A stretch of DNA of 64,000 nucleotides from Nonomuraea jabiensis (GTDB taxonomy: Bacteria > Actinomycetota > Actinomycetes > Streptosporangiales > Streptosporangiaceae). The translations under genes and the position numbers were made by a program. The stretch covers positions 6,336,501 to 6,400,500 of the forward strand of contig NZ_JACHMB010000001.1 of the NCBI RefSeq assembly GCF_014204795.1, written 5' to 3'. Below, piece after piece: positions 1 through 7,408 of the stretch. Within the stretch, counting starts at the first letter, position 1; every line of letters begins with the position of its first letter. Below the pieces are notes generated by a model. That model was not told where the DNA came from. It worked only from the letters and a program-made list of their open reading frames with translations, and did no database searches.

Positions 1-185
1 GAGATGTCGGCGGAGACCGCGACGGCCGCCTCGCCGATCTCCTCGGCGGTCTGCCCGGCCGACTCCTTGTCGATGTCGCAGGCCACGACGCGGGCGCCCG
101 CCTTGGCGAACGCCACGGCCATCGCCCGGCCGATTCCGGACCCCGCACCTGTGATCAGTGCGACGCGATCGTCGAATGTGCTCAA
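1..185 (-). CDS. SDR oxidoreductase, N-terminal part (cut by window edge)
   Basis: The first 61 codons of a short-chain dehydrogenase/reductase are visible; the rest lies left of the window. The N-terminus carries the Rossmann nucleotide-binding motif TGAGSGIG followed by a typical beta-alpha-beta unit ending in ACDID, where the acidic residue after the second strand is usual for NAD(H)-preferring members. I chose the TTG start at 185 because AAAGGA lies just upstream on the minus strand. It is divergent from the TetR gene at 263, with a perfect inverted repeat between them, so it is probably that regulator's target. Substrate cannot be told from this fragment. Confidence 0.75.
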   Translation of the reverse strand, partial: MSTFDDRVALITGAGSGIGRAMAVAFAKAGARVVACDIDKESAGQTAEEIGEAAVAVSADI

Positions 186-224
186 GAGCCCGTCCTTTCG
201 CCAGCCGTACTCCGGCCCGCCAAC

Positions 225-246
225 AACCGGACAATGTCGTCCGGTT
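225..246. promoter_or_regulatory. Perfect inverted repeat, probable TetR operator
   Basis: AACCGGAC and GTCCGGTT form a perfect 8-bp inverted repeat around a 6-bp spacer in the 77-bp gap between the divergent SDR and TetR genes. A -10-like TACGAT sits at 250-255, only 7 bp before the TetR GTG start, so the TetR mRNA may be leaderless and the palindrome would cover its -35 region. Position, symmetry and divergent layout fit autoregulation plus control of the SDR; binding itself is inferred. Confidence 0.6.
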
Positions 247-262
247 CGCTACGATACCCGCT

Positions 263-823
263 GTGCCGGAGTCACGTCGACCCAACAGAGGACCGAGCGC
301 CGCAGCCGAGAACCGGGCGGCGCTGGTCGCGGCCGCACGGGAGGTGTTCGCCAGCGCCGGATACAACGCGCCGCTGAGCGCGGTCGCCCGCGCCGCGGGG
401 GTCGGACAGGGCAGCCTCTACCGGCACTTCCCCGACCGGATCAGCCTCGCGATGGCCGTCTTCGAGGACGGCGTCACGGAGCTGGAGGCGCTGGCGGCCC
501 GGCCCGGCACCACGCTCGACGACCTGCTGGCGCTGCTGACCGAGCAGGCCATCGCCTCGACCGCGTTCATCGAGCTGGTCAGCACGCAGCCGAGCGAGCC
601 CGATCCCCGCATCATCGACGTACGCGATCGCGTGTCCAGGGTCCTGGCGGGCGTGCTCGCCGACGCCCGGCGCGCGGGGCAGGTCCGTGACGGCGTCTCG
701 GCCGACGACCTGGTGCTGGTCGTCGGCATGCTCGCCGGGGTCCTGGCCAAGACCCCGGCGCCCGACCGGCGCGCCACCGCCGGCCGGGTGTGGGCGCTGC
801 TGCGCGAGGGCATCACGCCCTGA
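263..823 (+). CDS. TetR-family transcriptional regulator
   Basis: A 186-residue protein. The N-terminal helix-turn-helix is clear (AAREVFASAGYNAPLSAVAR, then GVGQGSLYRHFPDR, the classic TetR recognition helix with YRHF). The C-terminal ligand-binding half is helical and unassigned. I chose GTG at 263 rather than the longer upstream reading because the family normally begins 15-25 residues before the first HTH helix, and because the palindrome at 225-246 would otherwise be coding. Divergent from an SDR gene and convergent with the DrrAB-type exporter, which ends 32 bp downstream. Ligand unknown; the SDR is the likely target. Confidence 0.85.
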   Translation: MPESRRPNRGPSAAAENRAALVAAAREVFASAGYNAPLSAVARAAGVGQGSLYRHFPDRISLAMAVFEDGVTELEALAARPGTTLDDLLALLTEQAIASTAFIELVSTQPSEPDPRIIDVRDRVSRVLAGVLADARRAGQVRDGVSADDLVLVVGMLAGVLAKTPAPDRRATAGRVWALLREGITP

Positions 824-854
824 GCGAGCCCGCGCCGCCCGCCGCCGGGAGAGG

Positions 855-1652
855 TCACTGGCTGGCCGCCCGCTTGTACAGGCGCGTGGCCAGCGGCACG
901 AACACCACCAGGATCAGCACCGACCAGAACAGCGACACCGCCACCGCGTGCTGGAGCGGCCACGCCTGCGGCCGGGTCGCGGCCGCGTTGCCGAACAGCT
1001 CGCGGGCGGCCTGGACGACGGTGGAGACGGGGTTCCACTCGGCGACGGCCCTGAGCGGCCCCGGCAGGCGGCCGGCGTCGACGAAGGCGTTGGACAGGAA
1101 GACCAGCGGCATCGACACGATGGTGGCGATGTTGTTGAACACCTCGGGCGTGCGCAGGGCCAGCGCCACCGCCGCCGTCACCCAGGAGAAGGCGTACGCG
1201 AAGAACAGCAGCAGCAGGAAGCCCAGCACGGCCTCCAGCGGCGAGGTGTGGATGCGCCAGCCGACGGCCAGGCCCACCAGCGCCATCACGACGATGCTGG
1301 TCACGTTCATGAGCGCGTCGCAGATGGTCTGGCCGACCAGCACCGCCGAGGGCGCCATCGGCAGCGTGCGGAACCGGTCGAAGATGCCCTTCTGCAGGTC
1401 CTGGGTGAGGGTGTAGCCGGTGATCTGCGCGCTGGTGACGATGGTCTGGACGAAGATGCCCGGGATCATGTACTCGCGGTACGACATGCCCGGCAGCTCG
1501 ATCATGCTGCCGAAGACGTAGGCGAACAGCAGCACGAACACGATCGGCAGGATGACCGCGCCGCCGAGCAGGTCCGGGGCCCGCCTGATCTTGAGCGCGT
1601 TGCGCTTGGTGATCGTCACGCCGTCGGCGAGCGCGATCTGGAGGGCGTTCAT
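855..1652 (-). CDS. ABC-2 type permease (DrrB-like)
   Basis: A 265-residue integral membrane protein with about six hydrophobic segments, in the family of the daunorubicin exporter membrane subunit DrrB. The region AFVDAGRLPGPLRAVAEWNPVSTVVQAARELFG matches the family's conserved P-x-x-x-xxxxNP signature near the C-terminus. Its ATG overlaps the stop of the ATPase gene (ATGA at 1649-1652), so the two are translationally coupled and form one exporter. Likely moves a hydrophobic drug or lipid out of the cell; the substrate is not visible. No biosynthetic genes adjoin it, so self-protection or general detoxification are both possible. Confidence 0.88.
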   Translation of the reverse strand: MNALQIALADGVTITKRNALKIRRAPDLLGGAVILPIVFVLLFAYVFGSMIELPGMSYREYMIPGIFVQTIVTSAQITGYTLTQDLQKGIFDRFRTLPMAPSAVLVGQTICDALMNVTSIVVMALVGLAVGWRIHTSPLEAVLGFLLLLFFAYAFSWVTAAVALALRTPEVFNNIATIVSMPLVFLSNAFVDAGRLPGPLRAVAEWNPVSTVVQAARELFGNAAATRPQAWPLQHAVAVSLFWSVLILVVFVPLATRLYKRAASQ

Positions 1653-2605
1653 CGGGCGGGCTCCTTGTCTGCGGTGACCTCGTGGCCGGTGAGGGTGAGG
1701 AAGACGTCGTCCAGGGTCGGGCGGCGCAGCCCGGCGTCGCGGACGGTGACGCGTTCGGCGGCCAGCAGGCCGAGCGCGGTGGTGAGCGCGGCGGTGCCGC
1801 CGGTGACCGGGACCGTCACGTGCAGCGCCGCAGGGTCGACGCGTACCTCGCCGAAGGAGGCCAGGGCGTGCCGCGCGGCCGCCAGGTCGCCGGCGCCGGC
1901 CACGGTCAGCTCGATCCGGTCGCCGCCGACCTGGTCCTTCAGCTCGTCCGCGGTGCCCAGCGCGATCACGTGACCGTGGTCGACCACCGCGATCCGGTCG
2001 GCGAGGCGGTCGGCCTCCTCCAGGTACTGGGTGGTGAGCAGCACGGTGGTGCCGCCCGCGACGAGCTCGGAGATGACGTCCCACAGGCCCGCGCGGGCGC
2101 GGGGGTCCAGGCCGGTGGTGGGCTCGTCGAGGAAGAGCACGGGCGGGTCGGCCACCAGCGCGCCGGCCAGGTCGAGCCGGCGCCGCATGCCGCCGGAGTA
2201 GCCCCGCACCGGGCGGTCGGCCGCGGCGGTCAGGTCGAAGCGCTCCAGCAGCTCCCGGGCGCGCTGCTTGCTGCGCCTGGCGCCCAGGTGGTAGAGGCGG
2301 CCGACCATCTCCAGGTTCTCGGCGCCGGTCATGTGGTCGTCGACGGCCGCGTACTGGCCTGACGCGCCGATGCGCGAGCGCAGCCGGTCGGCCTGCGTGA
2401 CGACGTCGAGGCCGGCGACGGTGGCGTGTCCGGCGTCCGGTCTCACCAGGGTGGTCAGGATCCGTACGGTTGTGGTCTTTCCTGCGCCGTTGGGGCCGAG
2501 CAGGCCGAACACCGTGCCCTCGGGGACGGACAGGTCCATCCCGTTGAGGGCGACGACGTCGCCGTACTTCTTGACCAGGCCCTCGGCGTGAATGGCGGGG
2601 GGCAT
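1649..2605 (-). CDS. ABC transporter ATPase (DrrA-like)
   Basis: A 318-residue ATPase with Walker A GPNGAGKTTT, Q-loop region, signature YSGGMRRRLDLAGAL, Walker B VLFLDEPTTGLD and a switch-region TTQYLEEADRLADR. The C-terminal extension of about 90 residues, typical of DrrA-type exporters, is present. AAGGAG precedes the ATG. It is followed by the permease with a 4-bp overlap and preceded (92 bp) by the EXLDI gene in the same direction; the three may be one transcript. It powers export through the DrrB-like subunit. Confidence 0.92.
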   Translation of the reverse strand: MPPAIHAEGLVKKYGDVVALNGMDLSVPEGTVFGLLGPNGAGKTTTVRILTTLVRPDAGHATVAGLDVVTQADRLRSRIGASGQYAAVDDHMTGAENLEMVGRLYHLGARRSKQRARELLERFDLTAAADRPVRGYSGGMRRRLDLAGALVADPPVLFLDEPTTGLDPRARAGLWDVISELVAGGTTVLLTTQYLEEADRLADRIAVVDHGHVIALGTADELKDQVGGDRIELTVAGAGDLAAARHALASFGEVRVDPAALHVTVPVTGGTAALTTALGLLAAERVTVRDAGLRRPTLDDVFLTLTGHEVTADKEPAR

Positions 2606-2697
2606 CGCCCGATTTCTCCTTTTGTTGGGGGGTTAACCATGATTTATGGGCATGACGGGATGGCGGACGGTCGCCCGCCCGCTGGGATCAGCGGGGT

Positions 2698-3222
2698 CTA
2701 GATGTCCAGGTCCTCGACGGCCGGCCGCTCGGCCAGGTCGGCGATCAGGTCGTAGAACTCGTCAGGGATCTTGCCGCGCAGCTCCTCGACCGTGTCGAAG
2801 ACGTCCAGCGTGGCCGCGCCCTGCACGAAGCCCCATCTCGTCTCGCCCAGGCCGAGGTAGCCGCGCCAGGTGCTCACCCAGTCGTCGGACTCCGAGCCGC
2901 TCACCCAGTCGGGCGAGCGGTCGACGTGCAGGACGAACTTGCCCTTGCGTGAGCGGTACACCCGGAACATCTCCACCCGCCCGCTGCGGCTGGTGCGGCC
3001 CCACTCGCCGAGCAGCACGCCGGAGAAGCGCTGCTTGCGCCCGGCGCCCTGGCCCACCTGCACGATGATCTCTTCGTAGCCCTCCTGGCGGCCCTCCTCC
3101 ATCTCGACGTAGCGCCGCAGCGCCACGCTGATGGCGGTCGACAGCTTGCCGCCGGCGAGCTCCTGCGCCCGCTGGAAGATCGGCAGATCCTCGTCCGACA
3201 CGTAGATCGTTTTGTTCGGCAT
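2698..3222 (-). CDS. EXLDI family protein with ribbon-helix-helix-like N-terminus
   Basis: A 174-residue protein ending in EDLDI, the C-terminal E-x-L-D-I tag that names the actinobacterial EXLDI family. Residues 1-45 (beta strand KTIYVSDED, then two helices ending in AISVALRRYVEM) look like a ribbon-helix-helix DNA-binding unit; that is my reading, not a family annotation I can confirm. The rest is an unassigned alpha/beta region rich in Trp and Gly. I chose the ATG at 3222 because a longer start would read through the palindrome at 3241-3262. It lies upstream of the DrrAB-type exporter genes and may control them and itself. Confidence 0.75.
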   Translation of the reverse strand: MPNKTIYVSDEDLPIFQRAQELAGGKLSTAISVALRRYVEMEEGRQEGYEEIIVQVGQGAGRKQRFSGVLLGEWGRTSRSGRVEMFRVYRSRKGKFVLHVDRSPDWVSGSESDDWVSTWRGYLGLGETRWGFVQGAATLDVFDTVEELRGKIPDEFYDLIADLAERPAVEDLDI

Positions 3223-3240
3223 CGTCTCATCCTCATCCCG

Positions 3241-3262
3241 TATACGTATGAGTCTACGTATA
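3241..3262. promoter_or_regulatory. Perfect inverted repeat upstream of the EXLDI gene
   Basis: TATACGTA and TACGTATA form a perfect 8-bp inverted repeat around a 6-bp spacer, 19-40 bp before the EXLDI start codon. It stands out as an AT-rich island in GC-rich DNA. Geometry suits a dimeric repressor overlapping the promoter; the RHH-like EXLDI protein itself is the obvious candidate. Binding is inferred. Confidence 0.55.
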
Positions 3263-3286
3263 TAGGACGAGGATGGCAACGGCTGT

Positions 3287-4162
3287 TCAGTCCCGGTTGT
3301 ACGACGTCGCCCTGAACAGGAAGGACGCCCAGGATCGGTAGGGCCGCCACGCCTCGGCCAGCTTCCGGTACGCGCTCGGCGCCGCGTCCTCCGGCAGGCC
3401 GTACGCCTCGCGCAGGATCGCGAACAGGCGCGGCTCGTCGCCGGGGAAGGCGTCCGGCGCGCCCGCGCCGCGGATCAGGATCAGCCCCGCGGAGAACGGC
3501 CCCACGCCGGGCAGCGCCCGCAGCTCGGCCAGGGCGTCCTGCGGGTCGAGCGCGCGCAGGTGCTCGGTGGTGAGCAGGCCGTCGAGCGCCGCCCGCGCCA
3601 GGCCGCGCAGCCACTCCTCCTTCTGCGCCGGCAGCCCGAGGCCCCCGGCCTCCAGCAGCGACACGGGCGGGGGGAAGGCCGAGTGGGCGTGCCCGTCGAC
3701 GACGACCTTCGCGCCGTACCGGTCGGCGATGCGCTGCTTGATCCGCGAGGCGATGAGCATCGACGAACGCTGCACGATCACCGCCCAGCACGCGGCCTCC
3801 CACGGGCTCCAGAAGCACACCGGCCGCAGGCCGGGGCTGCGCCGCTGCAGGTCGCCGAGCACCGGGTCGGCCTCGCCGAGCTTGGCGAAGCCGGCGCCGT
3901 CGACGTCGAGGGACAGGATCCGCGCCACCTCGCCCCGGATCCCCGGCCCGGCGGGCCGCGTCGTGGCCACGGCGACCCCGCCCGGCGCGCCCGTCACGGT
4001 GACGCCGATCGGCAGCCAGTCGGATTCCGCGCAGTAGGCGAAGCGCATCGCCCGCCCGTCGGAGGGCAGCGCGCTGGTGGCCGGCCAGTCCTCGATGAAA
4101 CGCAGCGAGGCGGCGAAGTCGAACGGGCCCTCGGCGGTGAGCGTGAATCCGTGCATGGTCAT
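3287..4162 (-). CDS. DNA-3-methyladenine glycosylase II-like (AlkA-type, HhH-GPD)
   Basis: A 291-residue base-excision repair glycosylase. The helix-hairpin-helix is LRALPGVGPFSAGLILIRG, followed by the GPD loop DAFPGDEPRL, whose Asp is at the position of the AlkA catalytic Asp. The N-terminal 100 residues form the beta-rich domain seen in AlkA. It would remove alkylated purines from DNA in the cytoplasm. Start at 4162 is supported by GGGAGG 9 nt upstream; an ATG two codons later is possible. The GntR gene reads towards it from 4811 with a 22-bp gap, so it may be co-transcribed. Some actinobacterial relatives lack activity, so function is by family only. Confidence 0.82.
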   Translation of the reverse strand: MTMHGFTLTAEGPFDFAASLRFIEDWPATSALPSDGRAMRFAYCAESDWLPIGVTVTGAPGGVAVATTRPAGPGIRGEVARILSLDVDGAGFAKLGEADPVLGDLQRRSPGLRPVCFWSPWEAACWAVIVQRSSMLIASRIKQRIADRYGAKVVVDGHAHSAFPPPVSLLEAGGLGLPAQKEEWLRGLARAALDGLLTTEHLRALDPQDALAELRALPGVGPFSAGLILIRGAGAPDAFPGDEPRLFAILREAYGLPEDAAPSAYRKLAEAWRPYRSWASFLFRATSYNRD

Positions 4163-4184
4163 CTGGTACAACCTCCCGCTGGAA

Positions 4185-4811
4185 TCAGACCTGGAGCAGG
4201 CGGGCGCAGGCGGCCGCCGCCGCGTCGGCGTCACCGACCACCACGGCTCGGGCCAGAGCCGTCAGGCGCTCGCCGGAGACCCGGGCGTCGTCCAGCGGCG
4301 CGGCCTCCGAGAGCAGGTCGTCGAGATCGGCCAGCAGGCTCGACCCCGCGAGCCTGCGCACGCAGGGCCAGGTGTCGGAGAAGCGCACCGGCCGGCCGTC
4401 GGCGTCGAGCAGGGCGAGCCGGAGGCTGCGGTCGGGATGCGCCGCCGCGCTGCGCGCCAGCCCCGCCATGATGGCCTCGCGGGCCCGCGCGAGCTCCATC
4501 GGGTCGCGCTCGGCCAGCGATAACTCCGCATCCACCCGCGTCTCCTGCGGCGCCGGCGCGAGCACCACGGCGCCGTTGCCGTGCTGGACCTCGACCATGC
4601 CCTGGACCTCGAGCGCCACCAGGGCGCGGCTCAGGGTCGCCCGGCTGACGCCGAGCTCGGCGGCCAGGCGACGCTCGGGCGGCAGGCGGTCGCCGGGGGA
4701 GAGCCCTTGGGCTTCGATGAAGCGCGCGATGTGGTCTGCCAGCTGCACATAGAGGCGGGGACGCTCCATCCGCTCGGGAACTGCGGAGGTCTGCGGGCGC
4801 TTCTTGGTCAC
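4185..4811 (-). CDS. GntR-family regulator of the malonate-type operon
   Basis: A 208-residue regulator with an N-terminal winged helix (LYVQLADHIARFIEAQGLSPGDRLPPERRLAAELGVSRATLSRALVALE is the GntR signature) and a C-terminal helical domain that resembles FadR/FCD-type ligand-binding domains. It starts with GTG at 4811 and is divergent from the MatC-like carrier at 4911, a layout seen for MatR-type regulators of malonate use. It most likely responds to the carrier substrate or its CoA ester and controls the divergent promoter. The ligand is inferred from context only. Confidence 0.82.
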   Translation of the reverse strand: MTKKRPQTSAVPERMERPRLYVQLADHIARFIEAQGLSPGDRLPPERRLAAELGVSRATLSRALVALEVQGMVEVQHGNGAVVLAPAPQETRVDAELSLAERDPMELARAREAIMAGLARSAAAHPDRSLRLALLDADGRPVRFSDTWPCVRRLAGSSLLADLDDLLSEAAPLDDARVSGERLTALARAVVVGDADAAAAACARLLQV

Positions 4812-4910
4812 GGGGGACAGTCTATTGACATCCGGCGCAGTGGCGCAGAGGCTAGGCCAATCCGGAAATACGCACGTAACCGGAGAGTCACCTGACCCGA
4901 GGAGTCGCCG

Positions 4911-6245
4911 ATGTCAGCGGAAGTCGTTGCGTTGGTTGTATTGGTGTTGGTGTTCCTGATAGCCACCGTCCGGTCCATCAACATGGGCGCGCTGGCGCTC
5001 GTGGCGGCCTTCGTCGTGGGCACGGCGGTGTTCGGCGTGAAGGTGTCGGACGTCCTCGGCGGCTTCCCGGCGAACCTGTTCGTCATCCTGGTCGGCGTCA
5101 CGTACCTGTTCGCGCTGGCCAGGAACAACGGCACCGTGGACTGGATCGTGCACCGGGCCGTGGTCGCGGTACGCGGGCGCGTCGCCCTGATGCCGTGGGT
5201 GATGTTCGTGGTGTGCGCCGCGATCACGGCGATCGGCGCCGCCAGCCCGGCCGCGGTGGCCATCGTGGCGCCGGTGGCCATGGGCTTCGCGGCCCGCTAC
5301 CGGATCAACCCGGTCATGATGGGCCTGATGGTGGTGCAGGGCGCCACCGGCGGAAGCTTCTCGCCGATCGGCATCTTCGGCGCGATCACCAACGGCGTCG
5401 TGGACAAGAGCCACCTTCCGGGCAACCCGGCCGTACTCTTCTTCAGCGCGATGGGCGCCTGCGCGCTCATCAGCCTGGTCGGCTTCCTCACCCTGGGCGG
5501 CACGAAGCTGCTGCAGCGCGACCGCGAGACGCCGAAGGAGCAGGTCGCCACCCTCGCGCGAACGGGCGCCGCCACCGGATCCGCCGGCGACCCCGCGGGC
5601 AACTCCACTGGGGACCCCGAGCCCGCCGACGACGCCCTGCCCCGCCTCGACGCGCAGCGCTCCCTCACGCTGATCGGCCTGCTCGTGCTCGCCGTGGGCG
5701 CCCTCGTCTTCGACCTCGACATCGGCTTCCTCGCCCTGGCGGTGGCGGTCGCGCTCACGCTGATCTTCCCCTCCGCGGCCCGCGGCACCGTCGACAAGAT
5801 CAGCTGGGGTACGGTGCTCCTCGTCGGCGGCATCGTCACCTACGTCTCCCTGCTGGAGGACCAGGGCACGGTGAAGTGGCTCGGCGACGGGGTCGCCCAC
5901 GTCGGCGCCCCGCTCGTGGCCGCGTTCCTGATCTGCCTCATCGGCGCCGTGGTCTCCGCCTTCGCCTCGACGACCGGCATCCTCGGGGCGCTCATCCCGC
6001 TCGCCGTGCCGTTCCTGCAGACCGGCCAGGTCGGCGCCGTCGGCCTGGTCACGGCGCTGGCGATCTCCTCCTCGGTGGTCGACTGCAGCCCCTTCTCGAC
6101 CAACGGCGCCCTGGTCGTCGCGAACGCGGACGTCTCCGAACGCGACAGCGTCTTCAAGCGCCTGATGACCTGGGGCATGACCATCATGGTGGTCGCGCCG
6201 GTGCTGTGCTGGGTGATCCTCGTCGTGCCGGGGAGCCTGTCATGA
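4911..6245 (+). CDS. MatC-like dicarboxylate (malonate) carrier
   Basis: A 444-residue membrane protein with about 11-12 hydrophobic segments, in the ion-transporter superfamily and close in pattern to MatC malonate carriers. Conserved small-residue motifs ASPAAVAIVAPVAMG and QGATGGSFSPIGIFG, and the second-half equivalent DCSPFSTNGALVVAN, are the two pseudo-symmetric substrate loops of this fold. A hydrophilic linker near residues 205-240 separates the halves. The CoA-transferase start overlaps its stop (ATGA, 6242-6245), so uptake is coupled to activation. Substrate is probably malonate or a related small dicarboxylate. Confidence 0.8.
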   Translation: MSAEVVALVVLVLVFLIATVRSINMGALALVAAFVVGTAVFGVKVSDVLGGFPANLFVILVGVTYLFALARNNGTVDWIVHRAVVAVRGRVALMPWVMFVVCAAITAIGAASPAAVAIVAPVAMGFAARYRINPVMMGLMVVQGATGGSFSPIGIFGAITNGVVDKSHLPGNPAVLFFSAMGACALISLVGFLTLGGTKLLQRDRETPKEQVATLARTGAATGSAGDPAGNSTGDPEPADDALPRLDAQRSLTLIGLLVLAVGALVFDLDIGFLALAVAVALTLIFPSAARGTVDKISWGTVLLVGGIVTYVSLLEDQGTVKWLGDGVAHVGAPLVAAFLICLIGAVVSAFASTTGILGALIPLAVPFLQTGQVGAVGLVTALAISSSVVDCSPFSTNGALVVANADVSERDSVFKRLMTWGMTIMVVAPVLCWVILVVPGSLS

Positions 6246-7408
6246 GCGGCCCGCTCGCCGGTTACGTCGTCGTCGACCTGACCAGGGCGCTGGCCGGGCC
6301 GCACGCCGCGATGATGCTCGGCGACCTGGGCGCCCGGGTGATCAAGGTGGAGCAGCCCGGGAGCGGTGACGACACGCGGGGCTGGGGCCCGCCGTTCGCC
6401 GGCTCGGAGTCCACGTACTTCCTGTCGTGCAACCGCAACAAGCAGTCGATCGCCCTGGACCTGAAGGACGAGACCGGCCGGGCCACCCTCGAGGCCCTGA
6501 TCCGCAAGGCGGACGTGCTGCTGGAGAACTTCCGCGCCGGCGTGCTCGACCGGCTCGGCTTCACCACCGCGCGCCTGCTCGAGCTCAACCCGCGGCTGGT
6601 CGTGCTGTCCATCACCGGGTTCGGCCACGACGGGCCGGAGGCCGGGCGGGCCGGCTACGACCAGATCGCGCAGGGCGAGGCCGGGCTGATGTCGCTCACC
6701 GGGTCCGGACCCGACGACCCGCAGCGGGTCGGCGTGCCGATCGGCGACCTGCTGGCCGGCATGTACGGCGCGTACGGCGTGGTGTCCGCGCTGCTCGAAC
6801 GCGAGCGGACCGGGCGCGGCCAGGTCGTGCGCACCTCGCTGCTGGCCGGGATCGTCGGGGTGCACGCCTTCCAGGGCACCCGCTGGACCGTGGCCGGCGA
6901 GGTCGGGCGCGCCCAGGGCAACCACCACCCGTCCATCGCCCCGTACGGGCTGTTCCGGTGCGGGGACGGACACGTGCAGATCGCGGTGGGCAGCGAGGGG
7001 CTGTGGCAGCGTTTCTGCGCCGAGTTCGGCCTGGACCCGCAGGAGGCCGGCCTGGCGACGAACGCCGAGCGGGTGGCCGCGGGCCGGCGGCTGGTCGAGC
7101 TGGTCGAGGCCGCCTTCGCCCCCTTCGGCGCGGACGAGCTGCTGCGCCGGCTGGCCGCCGCGGGCGTGCCCGCCGGCCGGGTGCGCAGCCTCGACGAGGT
7201 GTACGAGTGGCCGCAGACCAGGTCGCAGGGCCTGCTCATCGACGTCGAGCACGAGAGCATCGGCGAGATCACGCTGCCCGGCCCGCCGCTGCGGTTCTTC
7301 GACCCGGCCGGGCCGGACGGCGAGGTGGAGACCACCCGGACCGACCACGCGGCGCCTCCCGTGCTGAACGCCGATGAGGAGGAGATCCGCTCATGGCTGG
7401 CCGGATGA
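6242..7408 (+). CDS. CaiB/BaiF (class III) CoA-transferase
   Basis: A 388-residue class III CoA-transferase, which moves CoA between carboxylic acids through an Asp-anhydride. The N-terminus (VVDLTRALAGPHAAMMLGDLGARVIKVEQPGSGDDTR) is diagnostic, and GVPIGDLLAGMYGAYGV holds the family's catalytic Asp. Full length. It overlaps the carrier gene by 4 bp and the carboxyltransferase gene by 16 bp, so the three proteins are made together. It would activate the imported dicarboxylate as its CoA ester. The CoA donor and exact acid cannot be read from sequence. Confidence 0.88.
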   Translation: MSGPLAGYVVVDLTRALAGPHAAMMLGDLGARVIKVEQPGSGDDTRGWGPPFAGSESTYFLSCNRNKQSIALDLKDETGRATLEALIRKADVLLENFRAGVLDRLGFTTARLLELNPRLVVLSITGFGHDGPEAGRAGYDQIAQGEAGLMSLTGSGPDDPQRVGVPIGDLLAGMYGAYGVVSALLERERTGRGQVVRTSLLAGIVGVHAFQGTRWTVAGEVGRAQGNHHPSIAPYGLFRCGDGHVQIAVGSEGLWQRFCAEFGLDPQEAGLATNAERVAAGRRLVELVEAAFAPFGADELLRRLAAAGVPAGRVRSLDEVYEWPQTRSQGLLIDVEHESIGEITLPGPPLRFFDPAGPDGEVETTRTDHAAPPVLNADEEEIRSWLAG

